Shown here: piece after piece, positions 1-11,059 of the stretch | Layout: every line of letters begins with the position of its first letter | Position numbering within the stretch: the first letter of the stretch is position 1 | NCBI GenBank assembly: GCA_907164885.2 | Contig: OU015491.1 | Span: 118,338,431-118,402,430, forward strand | From: Dolomedes plantarius | Taxonomy: Eukaryota; Arthropoda; Arachnida; Araneae; Dolomedidae | Direction of reading: 5' to 3' | DNA: 64,000 nt | The notes under the pieces: generated by a model | What the model saw: the letters and a program-made list of their open reading frames with translations, nothing else | What the model was told of the DNA's origin: nothing | The model's database searches: none | Made by a program: the position numbers and the translations under genes

Positions 1-414
1 TAAATTCAGTCACTTATCTTGAAATTTACATCCAAATATAATCATTCCGCCATTGCGAAATTAAAAAAAAAAGGCCCGATATGTTACGTCACGCTATTTA
101 AATAAAAATAGAATACAAACCGTTATAAAAGTACTTTTAAAAGTAAATGTTAAACAGAAATTAAAACACTATCATCGAATAGAATGCTTAACGAAAAATC
201 ACATGAAAGCAACATGTGAGCACATGAAAGCCACGTGTGTTGGCAATTTAGAAATATTCATTTCTACCGTACACAGTTTTGAACATATCACTACGCATGC
301 GTCGAGTTTGCAACTTTATCTAAGTTAATTATAAATTCGATCAATAACAAATGATTTTTTAGTTTATTTACTGCACTATCTAGATAGTGCAAGAAATATC
401 TTTTACATATCACT

Positions 415-720
415 ATTTATTCACTATTTACCGTTCAAAAGTGTCTGTACGGTAGCAAGTTTTTCAAAGCGAATACTGAATATAACAGCAAAATTTTCTT
501 ACATTTTTTTTAAAGTGTTTAATTGAATATTTCTAAATTGCCAGCACAAGGGGCATTCATGTGCTCACATGTGGATTTCATATGATTTTTCGTAAAGCAT
601 TCTATTACGATGATATTGTTTTTAATTTCTGTTTATTGTTGTATTTTTAATATTACTTTTAATAGTACTTTTATAGCGATTTGTATTTTATTTCGATTTC
701 TTATTAAATGTAACAATTTA
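415..720 (+). repeat. Third copy of the foldback arm, inside the element
   Basis: This stretch matches the right arm (1690-1872) in the same orientation, sharing the TTTTTCGTAAAGCATTCTAT core and the following T-rich part. It is more diverged than the two arms are from each other. A shorter piece of the same core occurs again at 2040-2100, outside the element. Confidence 0.5.
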
Positions 721-989
721 ATTTAATTCAATTTTAATTTAACAATTTAAAATTAACAAATCAGACTGAAAACATTCAAGTAAATTTAAATGTTCTAAAT
801 TGCATTGCAAAACGGATAATATTCTGTAAAAATTTCTAATATTTCAATTGTAATTTATATATTTTTTTTTGCTTAATATATTTATACATAGCCTATTTAT
901 ACATATATATAGCATAATATATAATATATGTAGGTTAAGTTATATCCAACTATTTCTAGAATTTTAATTGTAACTGAATACTTGGCTTA

Positions 990-1117
990 ATTACTCGGTG
1001 GTATTATATATTTTATATATAACTATAAATTGATTAATCTAATAGTAGCCATGTTTTGTGTAGCGATCTGTCAAGTAACTCTTCCGGAGCGACCGCTTCA
1101 TAAATATATCAGCCTAT
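990..1117 (+). repeat. Direct repeat, unit 1 of 2 (128 bp)
   Basis: This unit begins ATTACTCGGTGGTATTATAT and ends ATATATCAGCCTAT. It recurs at 1165-1292 with the same length and about 80% identity by eye, including the shared CTTCCGGAGCGACCG block. The two units are 47 bp apart in the centre of the foldback element. Confidence 0.65.
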
Positions 1118-1164
1118 ATTAATCTCACGTGCAAAATTCAATAATAAACAGAAATATTAATGAT

Positions 1165-1292
1165 ATTACTCGGTGGTATTATATATTTGATCTATTACTA
1201 TAATTTAATTCCCCTAATAGTTGCCGTGTTCTGTGTATGTATCTATCATGTAACGCTTCCGGAGCGACCGTTTCATAAATATATCAGCCTAT
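1165..1292 (+). repeat. Direct repeat, unit 2 of 2 (128 bp)
   Basis: This is the second copy of the unit at 990-1117, with the same ends and the same GC-richer CTTCCGGAGCGACCG block in otherwise AT-rich DNA. Confidence 0.65.
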
Positions 1293-1981
1293 GGCATCTA
1301 TTTTTTTTTCTGAGTTAGACTTAACAAGTTAAAAGTAAAGTTCAAAAAGATTATTTGCTATCTAAACCCAAATTATTTTAATTAGAACAACGTAATATCG
1401 ACACAAATCAACTTTATTTCGATTTTTAGACGTCTGTAATACAAGTATTCATTTTATACTCATAACTGGAAAATGTAAACACGAGTGAGGCATTCATTCA
1501 CCGTGATTCATTGATCCTCGTTAATTTAAGAAAAATTGAATCAGAGAATCTTCTTCACAATAAAACAGTGTTTCATTATATTATTTTATTATATATATTT
1601 ATATTTTAACCATATAATATATATATTTTAACCAGATATTACAATAATGTCAAATTTAGAATTTTCGGAAAATTGCAAACTCCACGCATGCGTAGTGATA
1701 CGTTCAAATCTGTCTGCATGGTAGAAATGAATATTTCTAAATTGCTAACACACGTGGCTTTCATGTGATTTTTCGTAAAGCATCCTATTCGATGATAGTG
1801 TTTTAATTTCTGTTTAATATTTACTTTTAATAGCATTTTTATAACGGTTTGTATTCTATTCGATTTCTTATTTAAACAATGTGACGTAACATATTGGCCA
1901 GCTTTTTTATTTTTATTTTTTATTCGTAATGTCTGAGTGATTATATTTGGAGGTAAATTTCAAGCTAAGTTACTGAATTTA

Positions 1982-2986
1982 ACATTTCAATTGTGTTTGA
2001 TTGAATATTTATTTGCTTAAAATTATTCTTTTGTTCATACCGATTTTTCGTAAAGCATTCTATTACGATGATAGTGTTTTTAATTTCTATTTATTTTTTT
2101 TTTGCACCTGAGTAATTTGTATGATTTCTTCTCTGATTTTCTTTAGTTTATATATATATATTTTTGCTTAATATATTTATACATAGCATATTTATACATG
2201 TATATAGCGTAATACATGAATATATAATATATTTATATTAAATTGATATAGATTGAATTAGATTGTTAAATTTCAATTTATTCTTATTTATTGAAATAGA
2301 CTGCAAAAGTTTTTTGCGTATGAGTAATTTGTATGATTTTCTTTAGTTTATATATTTTATTTTTGCTTAATATATTTATAAATAGCATATTTATAGCATA
2401 TATATGAGCCAAATGTCATACGTTGCACTGGTCCTAAATTTGTTGTATTCGAATGGACTGTATACTAATTATATCAAAACCATTGTCGACCATACGACAC
2501 ACGAATTAATAACAATTTTATTTACTTAAACGAATTACTAATGTATGAACAAAATCAATACATGAAACATCGACCATACGATGTGCGAGCGAAACAAACT
2601 TTTTTATGGAACAAACGATTTCAAACAAATTCTAATATCTTTTAGTTTACGTTGCCAACATAAGAAATAAAAACTATGATACCTATATTTGTATTCTTTC
2701 ATGGCGCGTTGGCGATTGCCAACATAGCCATTGGCGTCAACAGCATATTAGTTAGACTGTATACATAGCATATTAGTTAGATTGCGCAAGTCGGATTGAA
2801 AAATCATCGGTAAGCATGCTTTTTTTCCAAGAAGAAAGACTTTTTTTAATTATAAACTCGGATTATTACAACACTTTTAATTATAACATCGGATTGATAA
2901 ACAGACAATTTTCTGTAAAAATTTCTAATGTTTTAACAAGGTTATGAACCATTTTATATTGCAACTGTTCAATTATTTACCGTCAA

Positions 2987-2988
<2 letters not shown>
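1982..2988. other. Mosaic of small repeat fragments, no gene
   Basis: This block holds fragments related to the foldback interior: the arm core at 2040-2100, and TTTGCTTAATATATTTATA followed by AGCATATTTATA at about 2160-2220 and 2360-2400, also seen near 870. A short motif CGACCATACGA occurs near 2488 and 2570. I see no coding sequence. Confidence 0.4.

Positions 2989-3065
<77 letters not shown>
2989..3065. repeat. (TA)n microsatellite
   Basis: An uninterrupted TA dinucleotide run of about 77 bp. Confidence 0.95.
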
Positions 3066-3068
<3 letters not shown>

Positions 3069-3328
3069 ACACGATAACTCCTCAAGTCTTATATTTTACT
3101 AGCGGCCCGTCCCGACTTTGTCCGGGTTGAACAAAATATTATACCAATAAATTTCCAGTTGATAGCCAATAAATTGTAAATCTTTTTTTACCTTAATAAT
3201 AACCTAAATAATACATTAAATAAATTTTATGTTAGTTAATAATTAAAATAAATTTTTTTTAAAGTAAAAGGCGTGCCGGAGAACGGCTAGGTTCGAACCG
3301 CTAGCGTCAGAACAGAAGCCCACCCCGA

Positions 3329-3576
3329 TAGCACCACGATAAGGATCGTTGAAATCTTCGGAACAAAAAGCGATAGAAGACAGTAGAGGAAACAATGGAG
3401 ATTGTTAGGATTAAGCTCCTAACTTTATTTCTACTGATCAGATATACATAATATATAGCCTATGTCCATCTGGAATAATGTACCTTTCAAACAGTGAAAG
3501 AATTTTTCAAATAGGTACAGTGGTTCTGAAGATTACCCTCCACGTACAAAATCCCCTCTCTCTTTATATATTAGTA
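3329..3576 (-). repeat. 248-bp direct repeat, copy 1 (Helitron A 5' segment)
   Basis: This copy is the same length as 4716-4963 and differs from it at about a dozen positions. On the minus strand it begins TACTAATATATAAAGAGAG and ends GTGGTGCTA. It is the 5' segment of Helitron A without the terminal TCTA. Confidence 0.8.
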
Positions 3577-4715
3577 CTAGCGGACCCGACAGACGTTGTC
3601 CTGTTCAAACGTTGTAATTCTAGCTGAAGTACCCGGTGATGCCCGGGATTTTAAGAATGCTTGTTAACCAAAATCAATTTAAAAATTAACACAGTATAAA
3701 TAACATAAAAAAAAGCATACGAAATGTTATACATATTAATAATATGAAAACCCAATTAAAAATGTATAAATGTATAATAAACTCCTCAGATTTCAGCTAT
3801 ATTCGGTATTTCATCATAAAAAAACTGAAAAAAATAAAAATAAATAAAAATAATAATTTAAAAAAATTAAAATTTAAAAATAATAAAATAAAATAAAATA
3901 ATAATTAAATAATTAAAAAATAATAAAATAAAAGCTGAAATAAAAAAGCCTTAAAAAAAAAAGCTAAAATAACAGGTCTAGCAAAATTTACACAACTCTG
4001 GATTCGAACCCGGGTCGAGAGCATGGTACTTTCCAAATTGGCGACCTTCCGAATACGCCACGATGACACGGTGTTCTAGTGGGTAAAGTAAAACATATTC
4101 GCTATTAGAAAGTTGTTGAGGGCTGGTGATTATACATGTCAGAGGAGTTTTTAGTCAGAAATAAGTTAGCAGGATAGAAGCTTAGTCTTTAGCTCTTCAA
4201 TAGACACAAAGATATAGGCGAGGAGGATTGCAGTAGCGATTAAAAAAAATCTCGTGTCACTTAACGTGGTTGATTCGAATTTTCCATCGCGTGTCGAGAG
4301 TATCAATATGCCGTTAGATCTGATCCATTTTAGAGTATAAAATCTGATTTGAAAGATTATTATTTTCATTTATTATTCTGGTCTAATATATGACTTGAAA
4401 CTTTTTGATTCTATTTATTTTTATTTTTTCGCTCGCTTTTTGCTAACTAAACCTAACGTGGACGCCATTATCTAGAGGGGTGATTTCACAAACTGTAACA
4501 GCTTCCATTTACCTGACGCACCCCCTTATAAATTGTTGGTTTTTTATTAATTAATTAAAAATATAAAAACATATTCTATCGGATCAAATTGTGAATCTAA
4601 ACCATTCTCGAATCAACTAAATTGCACACACAAAATTTCATAAAAATCAGTCCAGTCGTTTAGGAGGAGTTCAGTTACATACACACGGACAGAAGAAATA
4701 TATATATAAGATAGA
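3577..4715 (-). mobile_element. Non-autonomous Helitron B inserted at the repeat junction
   Basis: On the minus strand the element starts A|TCTATCTTATATATATATT and then reads through the usual ACTGAACTCCTCC...ACTGATTTTTATGAAATT 5' block. It ends in CAGGACAACGTCTG, a weak hairpin, followed by TCGGGTCCGCTAG|T. The body is noncoding and holds a tRNA-like module at 4000-4066 followed, on the minus strand, by a long T-rich tract (about 3820-3960). Removing the element restores a direct junction of the two 248-bp repeats. Confidence 0.65.
4000..4066 (-). other. tRNA-like polymerase III promoter module in Helitron B
   Basis: The minus strand has a perfect B box, GGTTCGAATCC, at 4000-4010. An A-box-like TGGCGTATTCGG lies upstream at 4049-4060. 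Spacing fits a tRNA-derived head, but no convincing cloverleaf is evident. It may be a captured SINE or tRNA head; activity is unknown. Confidence 0.5.
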
Positions 4716-4963
4716 TAGCACCACGCTAAGGATCGTTGAAGACTTCGCCACAAAAAGCGGTAGAGGACAGTAGCGGTAACAATGGAGATTGTTAGGATTA
4801 AGCCCCTAACTTTATTTCTACTGATTAGATATACATAATATATAGCCTATGTCCATCTGGAATAATGTACCTTTCAAACAGTGAAAGAATTTTTCAAATA
4901 GGTACAGTGGTTCTGAAGATTACCCTCCACGTACAAAATCTCCTCTCTCTTTATATATTAGTA
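4716..4963 (-). repeat. 248-bp direct repeat, copy 2 (Helitron A 5' segment)
   Basis: This copy keeps the complete Helitron 5' terminus (A|TCTATACTAAT) at its outer side. Its inner side is cut exactly where the inserted Helitron 3577-4715 begins. Confidence 0.8.
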
Positions 4964-4967
4964 TAGA

Positions 4968-5530
4968 TAACTTATGTACTCGCAAATAATAACTATCTTT
5001 TAGTTAAATCAGTTATTTAAGTATTATCATGTTACATTGTGATTTTTACGAGAAGCTATAACGCTCTGAATTTGTAGTTTACGTTGTATAAATGTAAAAC
5101 AATAAATGTAATTATATACATCTTTCTAAGCTTTTATCCATTTTATGTTTGTAAGAATTACCTATGTAATATGTATTTTAAATGAATGCTCTATTTATGA
5201 AGAAAATTAGTGGTAAGAATGACTCTGAATTTCAGCCCATTCCAGAGCATTCTTTTCGTGGACATCTTAGAGAAATTTCATGAATGGAGTAGACAGCTTT
5301 CTCCAGAAAATGATTGATCATGCTTCGGTAAAGATCACATTTTTAGAATGTGAAAATGTTCCTGAATTCTTTTAATCCTTATAATTCTTTAGTTCCAAGT
5401 GTGCAGTCATATATATATCATGAGAGATTCATATGTAATATGTCGAGATAATATGAGGTTTAGAACGATATTCTTCAACACTGTATAAAAGTGTGCAAAC
5501 GTTAAAAATTTCCTTTTTTCTTTGGATATA
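4968..5530. other. Intergenic, nothing recognised
   Basis: AT-rich sequence between the Helitron composite and the Tigger element. I see no coding frame or repeat ends. Confidence 0.4.
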
Positions 5531-5885
5531 CAGTGGTACCTCGACTTACGAGTGTCTCCACTTTTTCGAGATACGAGCATTCTCTCCATAGATTTTTTGC
5601 TTCGAGTTACGAGCAAATATTCGGGTTACGAGCAAGCTTCAAATACCCCACCGTTAGTTTGCACAGCGAACGTCATTTTACGTGCTCTTCAAATGAGAAG
5701 CATATAATATTTGCACGAGAAGCATATAATATTTACAACCTTTATGTACAATTATTATACAATTGTATGCATATTATTCTCAAGACTACTATCCAGTCTT
5801 AAACCGAGAGATTAAAACTCAACAATTATCACCCGGGAAAGCTTGTTCTGTCCACACTTAAGTAGCACTTACAGAAACCGAACAG

Positions 5886-6070
5886 AGTCAGTTGATGGCC
5901 GAATGGCTAGGGCGCTGGCATTCGGTTCAGATCCTGTGGGTTTGAGTCCCACTGGTAGCATGCACGTTTGTAGCCGTTCGGAATCGACTTTAAACTGTAG
6001 GTCCCGGTCTAATTAGCACTACTGTAGCAAAAAGTTGACCGTAGCGCTCCAAATTAAACCAAACCAAACC
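5886..6070 (+). mobile_element. tRNA-derived SINE, family 1 (nested in Tigger)
   Basis: The SINE is flanked by a perfect 12-bp target duplication, GAAACCGAACAG, at 5874-5885 and 6071-6082. It has an A box (TGGCCGAATGG) and a B-box-like GGGTTTGAGTCCC, a unique body, and an (AAACC)n-like tail. A full second copy lies on the minus strand at 50292-50479 and a tail fragment near 25944. The head resembles a leucine or serine tRNA, but the sequence is a SINE, not a tRNA gene. Confidence 0.85.
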
Positions 6071-6362
6071 GAAACCGAACAGCGTCCAACCTCTCTCACA
6101 GAGAGATAGCTTCAATTCATATATTCCCTCCCCCACACTGGAAATCCCCATGGGGTCAGGAGATGGAATAACCTTATTCCTAGGATCACAAGCCCTCCCC
6201 CTTCTACAGATTCTGAGAAAGAGGAATCCGGACAATACAGCCACACTAAAAGACGCAACAATCGCCCAGCTTCCGTGTGTCATTCGTTCACTTGAAGTAC
6301 TCGTAATAAAAGCATCAGTTTTGTGCTTGCAGTTATTTTGCAAAACTTAACTTTTTCCCACC

Positions 6363-6475
6363 ATGGGTCCGAAGAAAGTCAGTTGAAGGACAGTGCTGAA
6401 AAGAAGAAGCGGATGGTGTGCATTGAGTTGAAAAAAGAAATTATCAAAAAACATGACCAAGGTGTGCGTGTATGC
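6363..6475 (+). pseudogene. Tigger/pogo transposase N-terminal remnant
   Basis: The reading starts MGPKKVS and hits a stop. After a frameshift it continues KDSAEKKKRMVCIELKKEII and KKHDQGVRV. This matches the start of pogo/Tigger transposases, where the N-terminal CENP-B-like helix-turn-helix binds the terminal repeats. The rest of that domain, the second DNA-binding domain and the DDE catalytic domain are missing. No function is expected. Confidence 0.75.
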
Positions 6476-6890
6476 TTAAAGACTCTGGGATTTTCCGAAT
6501 GATAAATGAACAACAGCTTAATCTTGCAGTCACCGCTCGCGTTGGCGCATAGTGCGAGGTTTTTCCTATCCTTCATGGGTTAGTAGTCTGTAATCCTATT
6601 CTCCGCTACCGTAAGGTAAATGTTGTACATTGCAGTTAATAAAACAAGCTTATACATTCTATTGAATTGGGTTTTTATTCAGTGTTCGTCATTTATAAGC
6701 ACATTTATCTTATTTAAAAACATGCAAACAAATATTACGGTGTTTTGGGGGAGCCCGGAACGAATTAATGGTATTTCCATTCCTTTAAATGGGGAAAATT
6801 GATTCGAGATACGAGTAATTCGAGTTACGAGCTTCGTCATGGAATGAATTAAACTCGCAAGTGGAGGAACCACTGTATATATATAATACT

Positions 6891-6928
6891 TATCTATCTA
6901 TTTGTCTATCTATCTGTCTATCCATCCA

Positions 6929-7017
<89 letters not shown>
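6891..7017. repeat. Compound microsatellite (CTAT)n-(TA)n-(TG)n
   Basis: CTAT/TCTG-type tetranucleotides are followed by about 52 bp of TA and 33 bp of TG. It sits immediately beyond the right end of the Tigger element. Confidence 0.9.
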
Positions 7018-7018
<1 letters not shown>

Positions 7019-7870
7019 AAAACTGGAATACAGTGTGTTACTTTAAAAAAACTTGTACAAGAAGATATTATCTTTTTAAATTAATATAATATTCTAAATC
7101 AATAGGTGAGAGATTTGTTAATTGTAAGTGCATGTTCTTAATTGCGTTTCTTGGTGCTTTCGCACGTGAGTGATTTTTATTCCACAGAGGATCCTCAAAA
7201 AAATAAAGCGGTTTAATTAATGCTTGCACAGCATTTTTTTATAATATTTTTGAAGATTTAATGAATGTTTTCTCCTTATGTTTTTTTATCTCTGAGTCCC
7301 TTCATCCTTCCTATTTCAATCAAATTGAGAAGTTCTGGAACGTGATAGCATTTGAAATCAAGTTTTTCTGCTGATGTTATAGAGAATTTCAGGCTCTTTT
7401 TATGGAACATTTCGTTTATTACCGTATGCTTGTAAATAATCTAAGCGATATCAAATTGAACTAGATACTTACAATGCAACGTAATCATCACTTTTAAAAT
7501 TTTCCCTCACTATGCGAGTGGGATTTTTAGAAGTTGCAAGACATTAAAATTAATAATATAGAACGTTAAGAAAAATTTCAATAAATTGGAAATTATTAAA
7601 ATAAATTTAATATTTTTGTGGTTTTCTAGGCATTTTTTAATTTGTTTTTGAATTTTAAGGCTAATTTGACATTCATTAAATGTGCGTCTTTGGAAAAAAA
7701 TTTGCAGGTAGTGTCTTTTAACGAAACCACCGCAGGTTATTAACGTAGGATTTCTTATCTTTGCTTACTTCTTTTGTATGCATATATATATATGTGTGTT
7801 ATGTATCTATGTGTCAATATATATGTACGTATGTATATATATACATATATCTATGTCAAAATTTTGACGC
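7018..7870. other. Intergenic, nothing recognised
   Basis: AT-rich DNA with a small TA/TG-rich patch at about 7780-7855. I see no coding sequence. Confidence 0.4.
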
Positions 7871-8030
7871 ATTTTGGTACTTTTCTGTTTAACTGTTTAC
7901 TGCTTGTCCAGTCGATACAGACTGGGTTTGGCGCACTGCTAAAATTATAACACGCGAGGTAAGGATGGATGGTTTTAGCGTCTGAAATTTTGCTTTCCGG
8001 AGAACCGTTATGGAGGAACATAATCCTACG
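7871..8030. repeat. Interspersed repeat R6, copy 1
   Basis: This ~160-bp segment matches the reverse complement of 48531-48674. Shared blocks include TTGGTACTTTTCTGTTTAA, AAAATTATAAC followed by CGCGAGG, GCGTCTGAAATTTT, and GTTATGGAGGAAC. The class is unknown. Both copies abut TA-rich microsatellite on the same side. Confidence 0.65.
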
Positions 8031-9349
8031 TTAAAAAATAGCATAGTATTGTCAAATAGCTTATGCATCAAAATTTTGAAAAAATGAAACTCATTGCATA
8101 GGATAAGTTTTGCTGTAGTTTACAATTAGGACTCGTTCTTTTAATCCTATTTCTTAGCGTTCGTAATGAAAAAAAATCTTAGGAAAGAGTATTACCAGGT
8201 TTGATTTCCATTACAAAGACTTGTTTAATCTCATTAAATTCGCTCATAAAAATTCCTATGTTCTGTTACATTTCTTATAAAGAGTACAGTTCTGAGTAGA
8301 TTCAGGTTAATTAGTTTATTCATAAGAATGCGCTTGAAAAAATCTACGAGAAAAGCTTCATTATTGGAATAATTTGAATGTTTACTAAGCCAAAGTCGGG
8401 ATGATTATTTACATGTCTTTATCTTCCTGAAGGAGTAAAAGACTACGGTTACCAATTTCTAGCATTATTCTCTTAATTTGTCATCCAATGCAGATATAAA
8501 TCATGCCATTATGTTCAATATTTATGGGTTCATAAATCGCAATTCCGAGTCACTGAATCTAAAACTGATTACCTTCTTGATTTTATTTCCTTTTTAAGGG
8601 AAATAAGTCTATTTTAATTCCCTTTTAGCAGGCATTAAAGAACTTACACGAATTCTTTTCAAACACTGAAGAATCATACATATTTCAGGCGTACGATTCA
8701 TGGTAGGTTATTATTGATCTTGAGGTTTCTTTATGAATTCAGTAAATAGTTAGTAAATAAAGTTACTCATTGGTATTGTTTAAATCATTATGATAAAATT
8801 ATATTTTTGATGCAACATATAATTTTAAATTATTACTTAAATTGTCATTTTCATTTCAGTACCATTTTTATTTTTTTAAACTTTTGAACTTAATTATAGT
8901 TTTTCATTCATAGACTTCTGCTTAACTATTAAAGATAACGAATTTCATAATCTAAAATGACTAAGAATTAAATTGTGGATGTGTTTGTGTGTGTGTATGA
9001 CAGTTCTCAGAATTACTAAAAATTTATGACTTATATAAGCACTATATTTGAATTTCGAATAGGAAATATTTTTTAATAAACTGTGTCAGTTGGAACATCC
9101 AATAAATTTTGCAATTAATACATATAAACTGAATACAAAATTTATACAAAAAGTATCATTCTGTATATTTTCCATATTTTGAGTTCTTACTCTTGATAAA
9201 GTAACATAAAAGATTTTATGGGGAAATTGAAGCAAACATGTTAAATATAACTCAGTTTTATCTGCAATTATGTGTTGTGTGTCTGTGTGTGACGGATGCC
9301 TCTTGACCGACACTTTATGTCATTTAAAGTCCATAACAGCTATTGGTCA
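8031..9349. other. Intergenic, nothing recognised
   Basis: AT-rich unique-looking sequence. No protein similarity or repeat end was recognised. Confidence 0.4.
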
Positions 9350-9632
9350 AAGTGTTGCGGCTCCGGTTCTTAATAGCACCACAAGGGTCGGAATCCGACT
9401 TGGCTAAAGGACCGCAGCCGTAATTTTGAGCCAAGTGAAGTGCCGGAAAACTTGACACCGCACCTGCAGAGGTAAATTTACGAACTTGAAGGACATTGCA
9501 GAGACGACAGATTTTTCGTGCGCCAGCCGCCATTAGTGTACACGGCAGTGGATTTGTCAGGGACCGGTATCGAACCAAAGACATTCAAATCTCTGGCTCG
9601 CTGCTTTTCCTAACTGGGCCACGGCGCCCTCG
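9350..9632 (-). mobile_element. tRNA-derived SINE, family 2, copy 1
   Basis: On the minus strand it starts GGGCGCCGTGGCCCAGTTAG, containing an A-box-like region. A B box, GGTTCGATACC, follows, then a conserved body that includes AAATTTACCTCTG and TTGGCTCAAAATTACGG. It aligns along most of its length with the plus-strand copy at 36373-36660. No clear target duplication was seen. The open frames on both strands are by-products. Confidence 0.75.
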
Positions 9633-11059
9633 TAATAATGTGTTAGTTGTTATTAGTTTTATTGCTAATGTATTATTATAAGTTTAAATGTTGAATTTCC
9701 TTTGAAGTCCAAGGATATGCAGCTAAGTTATTTGTCCAGTGCATTTTCATAAAAAATTTTTCATATGGAGGAAATAATCGCAATCATTTATTGAACGAAT
9801 GTGTTGAGGTTAAAAATAAAATAAATAGAACGAAGAGAATTAATATCCTTTAAAACAGTCACATAAATTATAGTATAGACAGGAAAAATATAAAAGAGAA
9901 AGGGAGAAATCTTTTGGCTTGTTTAAATAGTATCCAGTCTCCACCTGGAAGGGAAAATCACATATACTACAGCTTTTAGCGTATTTACTCATACGAAGAT
10001 TTTATCCACTTTTGGAAATGAGAGTGTACTGGTATGAAGATTTTTTATACATGTTGTATGTATAAATGAATGACCAGTCTGATAGCGTTATTTCAAAATT
10101 TACCTGTCTGGGTCTGTCTAAAAGGCAGTTATGATATTGATTGCACTTTACAGCCATATACATTGCAAAACACAGTGGAAAGAATTTAATGACACAAACC
10201 CGAATGTATGCAAGACGCTTACTGGTATTGAACATAGCTTTTAAGATCATATTAATTACAATTAACACCACATAACCACAGACCAATGAAAATAACAATC
10301 CACGTACGTGTCCAGGTGATTCTGATTTTAATCAACAAAATAAAACTACATGAAAACATACAGAAGCAGCGTCATCGCTTTATTAAATATGCTACATACT
10401 ATGACGTCTCGATATCCATAGTATCAGCCACCACGATCATAACTTCAACCTGTAAATGTTGAAAATAGGAAAGGAAAGGAAAGAAACAGAAGTAGTAAAA
10501 TGATCTATGCGAACCTCATAGACATTTGCAGAAATGTTCAGAAATAAATACTCACTTGAATAGAATATTATGGACTCTTGCGTGGAATACACCAATGAAA
10601 TGCTGTTCAGCAATTTTAACGCTAATGAGTGCGAACATCTATATACAATACTTCTCGTGGGATTGTCGGAAAACAGACGAGGAAAAATTCTTTATCCGTC
10701 GTGCCTTCCAAACCATCAATATCTCACGTTCCTTTCGTGCAATTGTAATAATACAGGATCGTGACCTGTTGCTATTAACGACGGCTGAAATCGTATCTCG
10801 TACACTGGTTGTAAGTTCGCCAATAGGGCGGTAATTAATTAATTAAATAGATGGGCCCAACTCTCAAGAATGATACTGAATATACATATATACACTTTAT
10901 TTATACATATTTAAATACATTCGAACTTGTAACACTTAGCAAACGCTGAAACATTAGTAATGCTAGGAATTTACATATATATATATATATATAATCTTAT
11001 CCAATCACTATCTTTTAAATCTTACGATGTCGCCGGCCCTGGCGGGTTAGAGGCGATTA
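9633..11059. other. Intergenic, nothing recognised
   Basis: No coding sequence or repeat was identified. A plus-strand frame at 10526-10834 is open but resembles nothing I know. Confidence 0.35.

Larger units (their letters stand above)
1..1981. mobile_element. Foldback-type element with ~310-bp inverted arms
   Basis: The first ~310 bases reappear as the reverse complement at about 1660-1981. Both outer ends begin TAAATTCAGT, then CTTGAAATTTAC. The arms match closely, with scattered substitutions and small indels, including a shared GCATGCG near their inner ends. No transposase reading frame is visible, so this looks like a non-autonomous foldback DNA element. The left end lies at the window edge, so the element may start earlier and the target duplication cannot be checked. 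The superfamily is unknown. The short reading frames inside the arms are open only by chance. Confidence 0.6.
3099..4967 (-). mobile_element. Composite of head-to-tail Helitrons (family A)
   Basis: Read on the minus strand, the right edge starts A|TCTATACTAATATATAAAG, a typical arthropod Helitron 5' end. The left edge ends in a CCCGGACAAAGTCGGG hairpin, a short spacer and CTAG|T, a typical Helitron 3' end. Between them lie two 248-bp direct copies of the 5' segment and a second, complete Helitron (3577-4715) between those copies. The left unit (3099-3576) would be a short non-autonomous Helitron lacking only its first few bases. No Rep or helicase coding sequence remains. Helitrons make no target duplication, so these boundaries rest on end motifs and on the repeat junctions. 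Confidence 0.65.
5531..6875 (+). mobile_element. Decayed pogo/Tigger-type DNA transposon
   Basis: The ends are inverted repeats: CAGTGGTACCTCGACTTACG on the left and, read inward from the right, CAGTGGTTCCTCCACTTGCG (17 of 20 match). TA dinucleotides flank both ends (5529-5530 and 6876-6877). Each subterminal region repeats CGAGTTACGAG and CGAGATACGAG, as is usual for Tigger elements. The interior keeps only the N-terminal part of the transposase (6363-6475) and holds a later SINE insertion (5886-6070). The catalytic domain has been deleted, so the copy is dead. Confidence 0.85.

Noticed and set aside
3099..4967. LTR-retrotransposon explanation for the two 248-bp direct repeats
   Set aside because: The repeats do not start TG or end CA, and there is no primer-binding site, polypurine tract or coding region. 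Their ends are Helitron 5' ends.
5886..5960. Possible tRNA gene with A and B boxes
   Set aside because: It continues into a SINE body, has a target duplication and a second copy at 50292-50479, and does not fold into a convincing cloverleaf.
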